Assembly (NCBI RefSeq): GCF_001653515.1
Contig: NZ_LYOY01000001.1
Location: forward strand, 558,001 to 622,000
DNA: 64,000 nt
Origin: Streptomyces sp. ERV7
GTDB lineage: Bacteria > Actinomycetota > Actinomycetes > Streptomycetales > Streptomycetaceae
Direction: 5' to 3'
The notes below the pieces were generated by a model. The model was not told the DNA's origin, searched no databases, and worked only from the letters and a program-made list of their open reading frames with translations. Positions 18,454 through 27,006 of the stretch are shown piece after piece (position 1 is the stretch's first letter; each line of letters starts with the position of its first letter). Position numbers and translations under genes: made by a program.

Positions 18454-19479
18454 GTGCGTGTACTACTGACCGGGCACCAGGGCTACCTGGGCACCGTGAT
18501 GGCCCCGGTCCTCGCGGCCGCCGGACACGAAGTCGTCGGCCTGGACGCCGGTCTGTTCGCCGACTGCGTCCTCGGCCCGCCGCCCGTGGACCCGCCGGGG
18601 CCGCAGGTGGACCTGCGTGACGTCACGGCCGAGCACGTGGCCGGGGTGGACGCCGTGATCCACCTGGCCGCGCTCTCCAACGACCCGCTGGGATCCCTCG
18701 CACCTGAACTCACCTACGACATCAACCACCACGCGTCCACACGCCTGGCCCGGCTGGCCCGCGAGGCGGGAGTGCGGCGCTTCCTGTACGCGTCGACGTG
18801 CTCGGTCTACGGCGCCGCCGGTGGTGACGACCTGGTGGCCGAGGACGCCCCGCTGCGCCCGGTGACGCCGTACGCGGAGTCCAAGGTGCGGGTGGAGGAC
18901 GACCTGCACACGCTGGCCGACGGCGACTTCAGCCCGGTGTTCATGCGCAACGCCACCGCCTTCGGCTACTCGCCCCGGCTGCGGGCCGACATCGTGCTGA
19001 ACAACCTGGTGGGTCACGCGCTCCTGTCCGGCGAGGTGCTGGTGCTCTCCGACGGCACGCCCTGGCGCCCGCTGGTGCACGCCGCCGACATCGCACGGGC
19101 CTTCGCGGCCGCGCTGATCGCACCACGGGAAGCGGTGCACGACGAGGCGTTCAACATCGGCAGCGAGACCAACAACGTCACGGTCGCCGAGATCGCCGAG
19201 CAGGTCGCCGAGGCGGTGTCCGGATCGAAGGTGAGGATCACCGGGGAGAACGGCGCCGATCCGCGGTCGTACCGGGTGGACTTCTCCCGGTTCCGCGCCG
19301 CGATTCCCGGCTTCGACTGCGAGTGGACGGTGAAGCAGGGCGCGGTCGAACTCGCCGAGGCCTACCGGAAGTTCGGGCTGACCAAGGAGGACTTCGAGCG
19401 GCGCTTCACCCGCCTCGCCGTGCTGCGCGCGGCGTCCGACGCAGGCGCCGTCGACGACACCCTGCGGTGGCGCCGATGA
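18454..19479 (+). CDS. NAD-dependent sugar-nucleotide epimerase/dehydratase (extended SDR)
   Basis: A 341-residue extended SDR. The NAD motif TGHQGYLG is at residues 6-13, STCSVYG supplies the catalytic Ser/Thr, and YAESK gives Tyr140/Lys144. The family includes UDP-galactose 4-epimerase, 4,6-dehydratases and 4-ketoreductases. Start is GTG, 3 bp after the previous stop. Within the cassette it could act as the missing 4,6-dehydratase or as an epimerase/reductase. Confidence 0.92.
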   Translation: MRVLLTGHQGYLGTVMAPVLAAAGHEVVGLDAGLFADCVLGPPPVDPPGPQVDLRDVTAEHVAGVDAVIHLAALSNDPLGSLAPELTYDINHHASTRLARLAREAGVRRFLYASTCSVYGAAGGDDLVAEDAPLRPVTPYAESKVRVEDDLHTLADGDFSPVFMRNATAFGYSPRLRADIVLNNLVGHALLSGEVLVLSDGTPWRPLVHAADIARAFAAALIAPREAVHDEAFNIGSETNNVTVAEIAEQVAEAVSGSKVRITGENGADPRSYRVDFSRFRAAIPGFDCEWTVKQGAVELAEAYRKFGLTKEDFERRFTRLAVLRAASDAGAVDDTLRWRR

Positions 19480-20750
19480 CCACACCCGGCGAGGAGATGC
19501 ACGCGCTGGTGAAGCGGTTGTATCCGCTCTGCCGGAGCATCACCGGCGACGGTGTGCGCGCCACCCTGGACATCGTCGGCGAGTACATCCCGCTACAGGT
19601 GCACGAGGTGCCGACCGGGACGCAGGTACTGGACTGGACGGTGCCGCAGGAGTGGAACATCCGGGACGCGTACGTCGCCGACGCCGCCGGGAACCGGGTC
19701 GTCGACTTCGCCGCGTCCAGCCTGCACGTACTCGGCTACAGCGTGCCGGTGTCGGCGACCATGCCGCTGGCCGAGCTCCGCGCACACCTGCACACCCTGC
19801 CGGACCACCCGGGTTGGGTGCCGTACCGCACCAGCTACTACGAGCCGGAGTGGGGGTTCTGCCTGGCCCAGGAGACCCTGGACGCGCTGCCGGAGGGCGA
19901 GTACGAGGTGTGCGTCGACTCCACGCTCGCCGACGGCCACCTCACCTACGCCGAGCACGTGGTCCCCGGGCAGGTCCCCGACGAGGTGATCGTCTCCTGC
20001 CACGTCTGCCACCCCTCGCTGGCCAATGACAACCTGGCCGGCATCGCGGTGGCGACGTTCCTGGCCCGGGCACTGGCCGAGGAAACGCCGTACTACACCT
20101 ACCGGTTCATCTTCGCGCCCGGCACCATCGGGGCGATCACCTGGCTGGCCCGCAACGCGGAGCGGGTGGATCGGGTCAAGCACGGGCTCGTGCTGGCCTG
20201 CGCCGGCGACCGGGGCTCATTGACGTACAAGCAGAGCAAGCGCGGCGACGCGGAGATCGACCGGGTGATGCGGCACGTCCTGGATGCCTCCGAACGCCCG
20301 CACCACGTCAGGGAGTTCACTCCGTACGGCTACGACGAGCGGCAGTTCTGCTCCCCCGGGTTCAACCTCGGCGTGGGCTCGCTCAGCCGGACCCCGTACG
20401 CCGGCTACCCCGAGTACCACACCTCGGCGGACAACCCGGACTTCGTCTCCCCGGAGGCGATGGCGGACACGCTCGCCGTCTGCCGCGAGGCGTTCGCCGT
20501 GCTCGACCGCAACCGGCGGTACGTCAACCTCAGCCCGTACGGCGAACCGCAGCTGGGCCGACGCGGGTTGTACGACTCGCTCGGCGGCCGCAGCGATGCC
20601 AAGCAGGCCGAGATGGCGATGCTCTGGGTGCTCAGCCTCTCCGACGGCGAGCACAGTCTGCTGGACGTCGCCGAGCGGTCCGGGCTGCCGTTCGACGCCG
20701 TCGCCGCCGCGGCCGGTGCCCTGCACGGCGCCGGGCTGATCAAGGCGTGA
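19476..20750 (+). CDS. DUF4910 aminopeptidase-like protein
   Basis: A 424-residue member of the DUF4910 family (previously DUF2172), which has an M28 aminopeptidase-like fold with an inserted DUF2172 domain and a C-terminal winged-helix segment. The sequence shows the family's metal-site stretch SCHVCHPSLANDNLAG and a second site around EYHTSADNPDF. Family members sit in polysaccharide gene clusters in many phyla, but to my knowledge no reaction has been demonstrated. ATG start overlapping the previous stop. Placement between an SDR and a flippase argues for action on a sugar precursor or an amide-linked substituent. Confidence 0.85.
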   Translation: MTTPGEEMHALVKRLYPLCRSITGDGVRATLDIVGEYIPLQVHEVPTGTQVLDWTVPQEWNIRDAYVADAAGNRVVDFAASSLHVLGYSVPVSATMPLAELRAHLHTLPDHPGWVPYRTSYYEPEWGFCLAQETLDALPEGEYEVCVDSTLADGHLTYAEHVVPGQVPDEVIVSCHVCHPSLANDNLAGIAVATFLARALAEETPYYTYRFIFAPGTIGAITWLARNAERVDRVKHGLVLACAGDRGSLTYKQSKRGDAEIDRVMRHVLDASERPHHVREFTPYGYDERQFCSPGFNLGVGSLSRTPYAGYPEYHTSADNPDFVSPEAMADTLAVCREAFAVLDRNRRYVNLSPYGEPQLGRRGLYDSLGGRSDAKQAEMAMLWVLSLSDGEHSLLDVAERSGLPFDAVAAAAGALHGAGLIKA

Positions 20751-22054
20751 CGCCGATGACCGCCGAGGGGGAGAATCCGCGGACGACGGCGCCGCCGGCC
20801 GGATCCGGCCGGCGGGCCCTCGTCGGCCGGCTGTCCTGGGGACTGGCCGACCAGGCGGCCTCCAGCATGAGCAACTTCGCGGTGGGGATCTATGTGGCGC
20901 GCTCGCTGGGGGTGACCGCGTTCGGCGTGTTCAGCCTCGCCTGGGTGACCTACGGCGTGGTGCTCAACGTCTCCCGCGGGCTTGCCACCGATCCGCTCGT
21001 GGTGCGCTTCAGCGGGGTGCCGGAGGCGTCGTGGCGCGGGGCGGTGGCCCGGTCGACGGGTACCGCGCTCGGCGTCGGCGCCGCCATCGGTGCGGCGTGT
21101 CTGGTGGTCGGCCTCGCTCTCGGTGGCCGTGTGGGTCCCGCGTTCGCCTGCCTCGGCGTCATGCTGCCGGGGCTGCTGCTGCAAGACGCCTGGCGGTACT
21201 CGTTCTTCGCCGCGGGCACCGGGCGGAAGGCGTTCGTCAACGACGTCGTGTGGGGCGTCGCGCTCGTCCCGGCCATGGTGGTGGCGGCCCGCGTGGGCAG
21301 CGTGGCCGCCTTCGTGCTCGCCTGGGGCGCGTCCGCCACGGTGGCCGCCGGGTACGGCTACATCCAGTCCGGCATCCTGCCCCGGACGACCCGGGCCCGC
21401 GGCTGGCTGCGCGAACAGCGCGACCTCGGCTCCCGGTACCTGGTCGAGAACGTCAGCCTCAGCGGCGCGAACCAGCTGCGGGCGTACGGCCTCGGCGTCA
21501 TCGTCGGGGTCGGCGCGGTGGGTGCGGTCCGGGGCGCGGAGCTCCTGCTCGGCCCGTTCCTCGCCATCCTGATGGGTCTGTCGCTGGTCACCGTCGCGGA
21601 GGCGGCACGGGTGCTGCGGCGGGCCCCGCACCGCCTCGGCAGGTTCTGCCTCCTGCTGGGCGGCGGGCAGGCCGCCGCCGCACTGCTCTGGGGCGGGGCG
21701 CTGCTGCTGATGCCGGACCGGCTCGGCGCGTTCGTGCTCGGCGACGTCTGGCCCTCCGCCTCCCAGCTCATCGTGCCGGTCACCCTCGGCGTCGCGGGCG
21801 CCGGCCTCGGCACCGGCGCGGCGGCCGGACTGCGCGCGCTCGCCGCGGCCCGGCGCAGCCTGCGCTGCCAGCTCTTCGCCTCCGCCTGCTATGTCAGCGG
21901 CGGGCTCGGCGGAGCGGCCCTGGCCGACACGGTCGGCTCGGCCTGGGGCGTCGCCGCCGCGACCGGCTGCAGCTCGGCCGTGTGGTGGCTGCAACTGCGG
22001 TCCGCCCTGCGCGAGCACCACCACGTACCCATCCGCGAAGTGAGGACCTCATGA
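20747..22054 (+). CDS. Wzx-like polysaccharide flippase (MATE/PST superfamily)
   Basis: A 435-residue membrane protein with about 12 hydrophobic segments and the PST-type start RLSWGLADQAASSMSNFAVGI. It would flip undecaprenyl-linked repeat units across the membrane to the Wzy-like protein at 13235. The GTG start overlaps the previous stop (GTGA); an ATG at 20756 is an alternative. It is the only flippase in the cluster, so the pathway is Wzx/Wzy-like rather than ABC-dependent. Confidence 0.9.
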   Translation: MTPMTAEGENPRTTAPPAGSGRRALVGRLSWGLADQAASSMSNFAVGIYVARSLGVTAFGVFSLAWVTYGVVLNVSRGLATDPLVVRFSGVPEASWRGAVARSTGTALGVGAAIGAACLVVGLALGGRVGPAFACLGVMLPGLLLQDAWRYSFFAAGTGRKAFVNDVVWGVALVPAMVVAARVGSVAAFVLAWGASATVAAGYGYIQSGILPRTTRARGWLREQRDLGSRYLVENVSLSGANQLRAYGLGVIVGVGAVGAVRGAELLLGPFLAILMGLSLVTVAEAARVLRRAPHRLGRFCLLLGGGQAAAALLWGGALLLMPDRLGAFVLGDVWPSASQLIVPVTLGVAGAGLGTGAAAGLRALAAARRSLRCQLFASACYVSGGLGGAALADTVGSAWGVAAATGCSSAVWWLQLRSALREHHHVPIREVRTS

Positions 22055-22998
22055 CCGCCCAACCCAGGCTGAGCATCGGCCTGCCCGTGTACAACGGCGA
22101 GGAGTACCTGGCCGAGTCGTTCGACGCCCTGCTCGGCCAGACCTACGAGGACTTCGAGCTGGTCGTCTCCGACAACGCCTCGACCGACGGGACCGAGGAC
22201 ATCTGCCGCCGGTACGCCGCGAAGGACTCGCGCATCCGGTATCTGCGGCTGTCCCGGAACATCGGCGCCACACCGAACCACAACCGTGTGTTCGCCGAGT
22301 CCCGCGGCGAGCTGTTCAAGTGGGCCTCACACGACGACCTGTACGCCCGCGACCTGCTGCGGCGCTGTGTGGAGGCGCTGGACGAGCGGCCGGACATGAT
22401 CCTCGCGCACTCCGGCCAGGCGGTCATCGACGGCGACGGCCAGGTGAAGGTCCCGTACGAGTACACGCTCGCCACCGACTCACCGCACCCCCAGGACCGC
22501 TTCCGCAGCCTGCTGTTCGAGCCCGGCGGCGACGACTTCTACGGGGTGCTGCGCGCCGACGTGCTGCGCCGGGTGAAGCCGATGGACAGCTACCACCACG
22601 CGGACCGCACGTTCATGGCCGAGATCGCGCTGCACGGCCCCTTCCACCAGGTGCCGGAGGTGCTGTACTTCCGCCGTGACCACCCCACCCGCGCCGAGCG
22701 GGCGAACCCCTCCAAGCGCTCCCGGTGCGTCAACCTGGACCCGCGCCGGGCGGGCCCGCTGCACCCGACGCCCCGGCTGCTCGCCGAGTACGTCTGGGGC
22801 TTCGCCTCGGCGATCCGGCGGGCCCCGTTGTCCTCGGCCGAACGGCGGGCCTGCTACCGCCACTTGACCGCGTGGCTGACCAGCCGGGTCCGGCCGGGCG
22901 CCGGTGAGCGGGTCGAGGACCGCGCCCCGGTCGACCCCGCCAAGCTGACCGTCTCCGTCGACGCCCTCGTCGCCGGCCGTGAGGGGAGGCGGACATGA
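22051..22998 (+). CDS. Glycosyltransferase family 2
   Basis: A 315-residue GT-A inverting glycosyltransferase. It starts SIGLPVYNGEEYLAESFDAL with the nucleotide-binding SDNASTDGTEDI loop. The metal-binding DxD position is represented by SHDD in KWASHDDLYARD. The ATG overlaps the previous stop (ATGA). Donor and acceptor are not predictable from sequence alone. Confidence 0.92.
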   Translation: MTAQPRLSIGLPVYNGEEYLAESFDALLGQTYEDFELVVSDNASTDGTEDICRRYAAKDSRIRYLRLSRNIGATPNHNRVFAESRGELFKWASHDDLYARDLLRRCVEALDERPDMILAHSGQAVIDGDGQVKVPYEYTLATDSPHPQDRFRSLLFEPGGDDFYGVLRADVLRRVKPMDSYHHADRTFMAEIALHGPFHQVPEVLYFRRDHPTRAERANPSKRSRCVNLDPRRAGPLHPTPRLLAEYVWGFASAIRRAPLSSAERRACYRHLTAWLTSRVRPGAGERVEDRAPVDPAKLTVSVDALVAGREGRRT

Positions 22999-24218
22999 GC
23001 GCTGTCCGCATCGGGGTGTTCGGCCTGCTCGGCTCCGGCAACCTCGGCAACGACGGATCGCTGGAGGCGCTGCTCGGGTATCTGCGCGCCGAGCACCCCA
23101 ACGCGGTCGTGGACGCGCTGTGCGGCGGCCCCGAGGCCGTCACGGCCCGGTTCGGGATCCCCGCGACGCGGCTGCACTGGTACCGCGGGGAGTACCGGAC
23201 CGCGTCGCGGGCGGGCGCGGTCGCGGGCAAGGGTCTGGGCAAGCTCGTCGACGTCTTCCGCACCGCCGCCTGGGTGCGCCGGCACGACGTGGTGATCGTG
23301 CCGGGCATGGGCGTCCTGGAGGCCACGCTGCCGCTGCGGCCGTGGGGCTTTCCGTACTCGCTGTTCCTGCTCTGCGCGAGCGGACGGCTGCTTGGCACCC
23401 GGGTCGCGCTGGTCAGCGTCGGCGCCGCCGAGATCCGCGACCGGCCGACCCGGGCCCTGGTGCGCTGGTCGGCGCGGCTGGCCGCGTACCGGTCCTACCG
23501 GGACACCCAGTCCCGTGACGCGATGCGGGCGATGGGCGTGGACACCGCACGGGACGAGGTCTACCCGGACCTGGCGTTCGCCCTGCCGACGCCACGGGTG
23601 AGCACGCCCGCCGGCTCGCCGGGTCCCGTCTGCCTCGGTGTCATGGACTTCCACGGCGGCAACGACGACCGTGCCAGGGCCGAGGAGATCCACCGGCGCT
23701 ACCTCGACGGGACGATCCGGTTCGTCCGTACGCTGGTCGAGGAGGGCAGGCAGGTCCGGCTGCTCACCGGCGACACCTGCGACGCGACGGTGGTCGCCGC
23801 GATCCTCGACGCGGTGGGCTCACCGCTGGTCACGGATGCCGAAGTCGCCTCGCTGGCCGACCTGATGAAGGAGACGGCGGCCGCCGACACCGTGGTGGCG
23901 ATCCGCTACCACAACCTGATCAGCGCGTTGAAGGCCGGCACACCGACCCTCGCCCTCTGCTACGCGGCGAAGAGCGACGCGCTCATGGACCGGATGGGCC
24001 TGGCCGCGTACGTCCACCCGGCTCGCGAGGTCGACGCCGACCGCCTGACCGAGCAGTTCCGGGCGTTGGAGAAGCACGCGCCGGAGCTGCGGCAGACCCT
24101 CGCCGAGCGGAACCTCGCCGCCGCCCGGCAACTCCAGGACCAGTTCACCGAGTTGACCGCGGCCCTGTTCCCGACGACCGACCACAAGCAAGCCCACGCC
24201 CGCCAGGAGGCGCCATGA
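22995..24218 (+). CDS. Polysaccharide pyruvyl transferase family protein
   Basis: A 407-residue GT-B-like protein of the PS_pyruv_trans family, which adds pyruvate ketals (or other groups) from phosphoenolpyruvate to sugar hydroxyls. N-terminal FGLLGSGNLGNDGSLEALL and the C-terminal AIRYHNLISALKAGTPTLAL match the family's two ends. The ATG overlaps the previous stop. It predicts an acidic pyruvylated residue in the polymer. Confidence 0.88.
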   Translation: MSAVRIGVFGLLGSGNLGNDGSLEALLGYLRAEHPNAVVDALCGGPEAVTARFGIPATRLHWYRGEYRTASRAGAVAGKGLGKLVDVFRTAAWVRRHDVVIVPGMGVLEATLPLRPWGFPYSLFLLCASGRLLGTRVALVSVGAAEIRDRPTRALVRWSARLAAYRSYRDTQSRDAMRAMGVDTARDEVYPDLAFALPTPRVSTPAGSPGPVCLGVMDFHGGNDDRARAEEIHRRYLDGTIRFVRTLVEEGRQVRLLTGDTCDATVVAAILDAVGSPLVTDAEVASLADLMKETAAADTVVAIRYHNLISALKAGTPTLALCYAAKSDALMDRMGLAAYVHPAREVDADRLTEQFRALEKHAPELRQTLAERNLAAARQLQDQFTELTAALFPTTDHKQAHARQEAP

Positions 24219-24763
24219 AAGCCGTCGAAGTCCCGGAGATCGCGGGCGCTTACCTCTTCGAGCCGACGCCGTACGCCGACGAGCGCGGCTTCTTCTGCCG
24301 CACCTTCGACGCCGACGTGGTCCGCTCGGTGGGCCTGGACCCGAGCGCCTTCATCCAGGACAGCGTGTCCCGCTCGGTCCGGGGTGTGCTGCGCGGCCTG
24401 CATCTGCGCTCCGGCGCCGGCGAGGCCAAGCTGGTGCGGTGCTCGTACGGGCAGATCTTCGACGTCGTCGTGGACCTGCGGCCGGACTCGCCGACGTACC
24501 TGGGCCGCGCCTTCTTCGAGCTGTCCGGCGAGACACAGGTGACCCTGTACATCCCGGCGGGGTGCGCGCACGGCTTCCAGGCGCTGACCGAGACCACCGA
24601 CACCTCGTACCGGATCGACCGCCCGCACGATCCGGCCGAGGATGTGACGATCGCCTTCGACGACCCGGAGCTCGCCATTCCCTGGCCGCTGCCGGTCACT
24701 TCGATGTCCCAGCGGGACCGGGAGGCGCCGAGCCTCGCCGAGGTCCTGAACCAAAAGTACTGA
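24215..24763 (+). CDS. rfbC: dTDP-4-dehydrorhamnose 3,5-epimerase (RmlC)-like
   Basis: A 182-residue cupin-fold epimerase. GVLRGLHLR carries the catalytic His, and LYIPAGCAHGFQAL is typical of the family. In the usual YYxP segment, whose second Tyr is the acid/base for C5 epimerisation, this protein appears to have His (RPHDP). It may therefore epimerise only C3 or act on a different NDP-4-keto sugar. No RmlA, RmlB or RmlD lies in the window, and the nucleotidyltransferase is of the CDP type. ATG start in an ATGA overlap. Confidence 0.85.
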   Translation: MKAVEVPEIAGAYLFEPTPYADERGFFCRTFDADVVRSVGLDPSAFIQDSVSRSVRGVLRGLHLRSGAGEAKLVRCSYGQIFDVVVDLRPDSPTYLGRAFFELSGETQVTLYIPAGCAHGFQALTETTDTSYRIDRPHDPAEDVTIAFDDPELAIPWPLPVTSMSQRDREAPSLAEVLNQKY

Positions 24764-24787
24764 AGCGCAAGGAAAGTTGAGGTCGGC

Positions 24788-26122
24788 GTGGACACCGAGA
24801 ACACCGGAGAGTTCCTCCTGCCCCGGTCGCGACTGGCGAACGAGCGGTTGCACGCCATGATCCCCGGCGGCGCGCACACCTACGCCAAGGGCGACGACCA
24901 GTACCCCGAGAACCTCGCCCCGGTCATCAGCCACGGCCGCGGTGCCCATGTGTGGGACATCGACGGCAACCGCTACATCGAGTACGGCTCCGGCCTGCGG
25001 TCCGTCAGCCTCGGCCACGCCCACCCCCGCGTGACCGAGGCGGTGCGGCGGGAAATCGATCGCGGCAGCAACTTCGTACGGCCCTCCATCGTCGAGGTCG
25101 AGGCCGCGGAGCGCTTCCTGGCCACGGTGCCGACCGCCGAGATGGTGAAGTTCGCGAAGAACGGCTCCGACGCCACCACCGCCGCGGTACGCCTCGCCCG
25201 CGCGGCCACCGGGCGTCCACGGGTGGCCCTCTGCGCGGACCACCCCTTCTTCTCCGTGGACGACTGGTTCATCGGCACCACGCCGATGTCCGCCGGCATC
25301 CCGGACGCGACCAACGAGCTCACCGTGACGTTCCCGTACGGGGATCTGGCAGCCACGGAGGAGTTGCTCACCCGGTACCAGGACGAGGTCGCCTGCCTCA
25401 TCCTCGAACCCGCCACCCACAGCGAGCCGCCGCCGGGATACCTGGCCGACCTGCGCGAGCTGGCCGACCGGCACGGCTGCGTCCTGGTCTTCGACGAGAT
25501 GATCACCGGCTTCCGCTGGTCCGAGGCGGGCGCCCAGGGCCTGTACGGCGTCGTCCCCGACCTGTCCACGTTCGGCAAGGCGCTGGGCAACGGGTTCGCC
25601 GTCTCCGCGCTGGCCGGGCGCCGCGAGCTGATGGAGCGGGGCGGGCTGCGTCACTCCGGCGAGAGGGTGTTCCTGCTGTCCACCACGCACGGCGCGGAAA
25701 CGCACTCGCTGGCCGCCGCGATGGCCGTGCAGACCACCTACGTCGAGGAGGGGGTCACCGCGCGGCTGCACGCCCTCGGCGAGCGGCTGGCCGCCGGTGT
25801 CCGCGCCGCCGCGGACGGCATGGGCGTCGGCGAGCACATCGTCGTCCGGGGCCGGGCCAGCAACCTGGTCTTCGCCACCCTCGACGAGAGTGGGCAGCCG
25901 TCGCAGCGGTACCGCACGCTGTTCCTGCGCCGGCTCCTCGCGGGCGGGGTGCTGGCCCCGTCGTTCGTGGTGAGCAGCGCGCTCAGCGACGCCGACATCG
26001 ACCACACCGTCGATGTGGTGGCCCAGGCATGTGTGGTGTACCGGAAGGCGCTGGATGCCGGTGATCCCACGCCCTGGCTGGCCGGGCGGCCGGTGAAGCC
26101 GGTGTTCCGCCGCCTGGCATGA
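24788..26122 (+). CDS. Class III aminotransferase/glutamate-1-semialdehyde aminomutase-like
   Basis: A 444-residue PLP enzyme of fold type I. LVFDEMITGFRWSEAG contains the Asp that binds the pyridine nitrogen, and TFGKALGNG contains the PLP lysine. It resembles glutamate-1-semialdehyde 2,1-aminomutase, but it is the last gene of a sugar cassette and not near heme genes, so it more likely aminates a keto sugar or related precursor. GTG start, 25 bp after the previous stop, with GTTGAGG upstream. The operon ends here against a convergent gene. Confidence 0.88.
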   Translation: MDTENTGEFLLPRSRLANERLHAMIPGGAHTYAKGDDQYPENLAPVISHGRGAHVWDIDGNRYIEYGSGLRSVSLGHAHPRVTEAVRREIDRGSNFVRPSIVEVEAAERFLATVPTAEMVKFAKNGSDATTAAVRLARAATGRPRVALCADHPFFSVDDWFIGTTPMSAGIPDATNELTVTFPYGDLAATEELLTRYQDEVACLILEPATHSEPPPGYLADLRELADRHGCVLVFDEMITGFRWSEAGAQGLYGVVPDLSTFGKALGNGFAVSALAGRRELMERGGLRHSGERVFLLSTTHGAETHSLAAAMAVQTTYVEEGVTARLHALGERLAAGVRAAADGMGVGEHIVVRGRASNLVFATLDESGQPSQRYRTLFLRRLLAGGVLAPSFVVSSALSDADIDHTVDVVAQACVVYRKALDAGDPTPWLAGRPVKPVFRRLA

Positions 26123-26129
26123 CGTGACG

Positions 26130-26819
26130 TCAGCGGCGCTGCCGCCGACCGGCGTCGGACCTCCGATCCTCGCCCAGCCGGTCGGCCGTCCGGTCGACGA
26201 GCCACGCGGTCGCCGGTATCACCGCCAGCGCGGTGCACCAGCCGCCGAGGACGTCGGTCGGGTAGTGCGCGCCCAGGGCGACCTGCGCCCAGCCCATGGC
26301 GGCACCGGCGACCAGCGCCGCGACGAGCACGAGTGACGTACCGGCCGTCCTGCCGAGGCCGAGCCGGTCGGCCACGAGCAGCGCCACGACGAGGGCGAGT
26401 GCGGTGAAGAAGGCGGTGTGCCCGCTCGGATAGGACAGGTTGCCGTCGCCGTGGATGGTGCGTCCCACCAGATGCTTGAGCAGCGTCGCCGATCCCACGG
26501 TCATACCGACCCCGGCAACGGCGAACACCGCCGCGCGAGGACGCCGAAGCAGCAGGCAGCCCGTCACGGCGGCCACGAGCAACGCCGCCGATCCGGCGGG
26601 CTCCCCCAGGAAGTCCATGGCCAGAGCGACGCGCCGCCACGGTGGCCGCACACTGTCCGCCGTCGGCCGGACGATCCACACGTCCACCCGGCCGCCCTCG
26701 CCGTGGCCGGCGTACAGGACCCCGAGCACGACGACCACCAGCGCGGCGAGCACCGCGATCAGCCCGAGCCGCGCGCGCAGCGACGGGGGCACCACCGCAC
26801 ACACCGACCGGCCGTTCAT
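26130..26819 (-). CDS. PAP2-family membrane phosphatase
   Basis: A 229-residue integral membrane protein with about six hydrophobic segments. The three-part PAP2 signature is present: KHLVGR (motif 1 region), YPSGHTA (motif 2) and HYPTDVLGG (motif 3). Members dephosphorylate lipid phosphates such as undecaprenyl pyrophosphate or phosphatidic acid. Lying convergent to the polysaccharide operon, recycling of the lipid carrier is a fair guess. The initiator ATG overlaps the stop of a 21-codon reading frame (26816-26881), which may be chance. The C-terminal tail is Arg-rich. Confidence 0.88.
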   Translation of the reverse strand: MNGRSVCAVVPPSLRARLGLIAVLAALVVVVLGVLYAGHGEGGRVDVWIVRPTADSVRPPWRRVALAMDFLGEPAGSAALLVAAVTGCLLLRRPRAAVFAVAGVGMTVGSATLLKHLVGRTIHGDGNLSYPSGHTAFFTALALVVALLVADRLGLGRTAGTSLVLVAALVAGAAMGWAQVALGAHYPTDVLGGWCTALAVIPATAWLVDRTADRLGEDRRSDAGRRQRR

Positions 26820-27006
26820 ACGCCCACCGCGTCCCGCTCATGACCGGGACGGGGATACGCCCGCACACCGATGCAGACCATCCGGCAGATGCGACGCACC
26901 TCCCCCTCCCGTCGGCATGACGGGGCACTCGCCACCCTAACCAGCAATACGGTCGCACAAACGGCCGTCGGACAAGTACGCCGCGAGAATCCCTGTCGCA
27001 GGTGCG

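Noticed and set aside
24788..26122. Heme biosynthesis role for the GSA-like aminotransferase
   Set aside because: It is the last gene of a sugar operon with no other heme gene in the window.
26816..26881. 21-codon frame overlapping the PAP2 start
   Set aside because: The stop-start overlap is suggestive, but the frame is too short and has no clear ribosome site.
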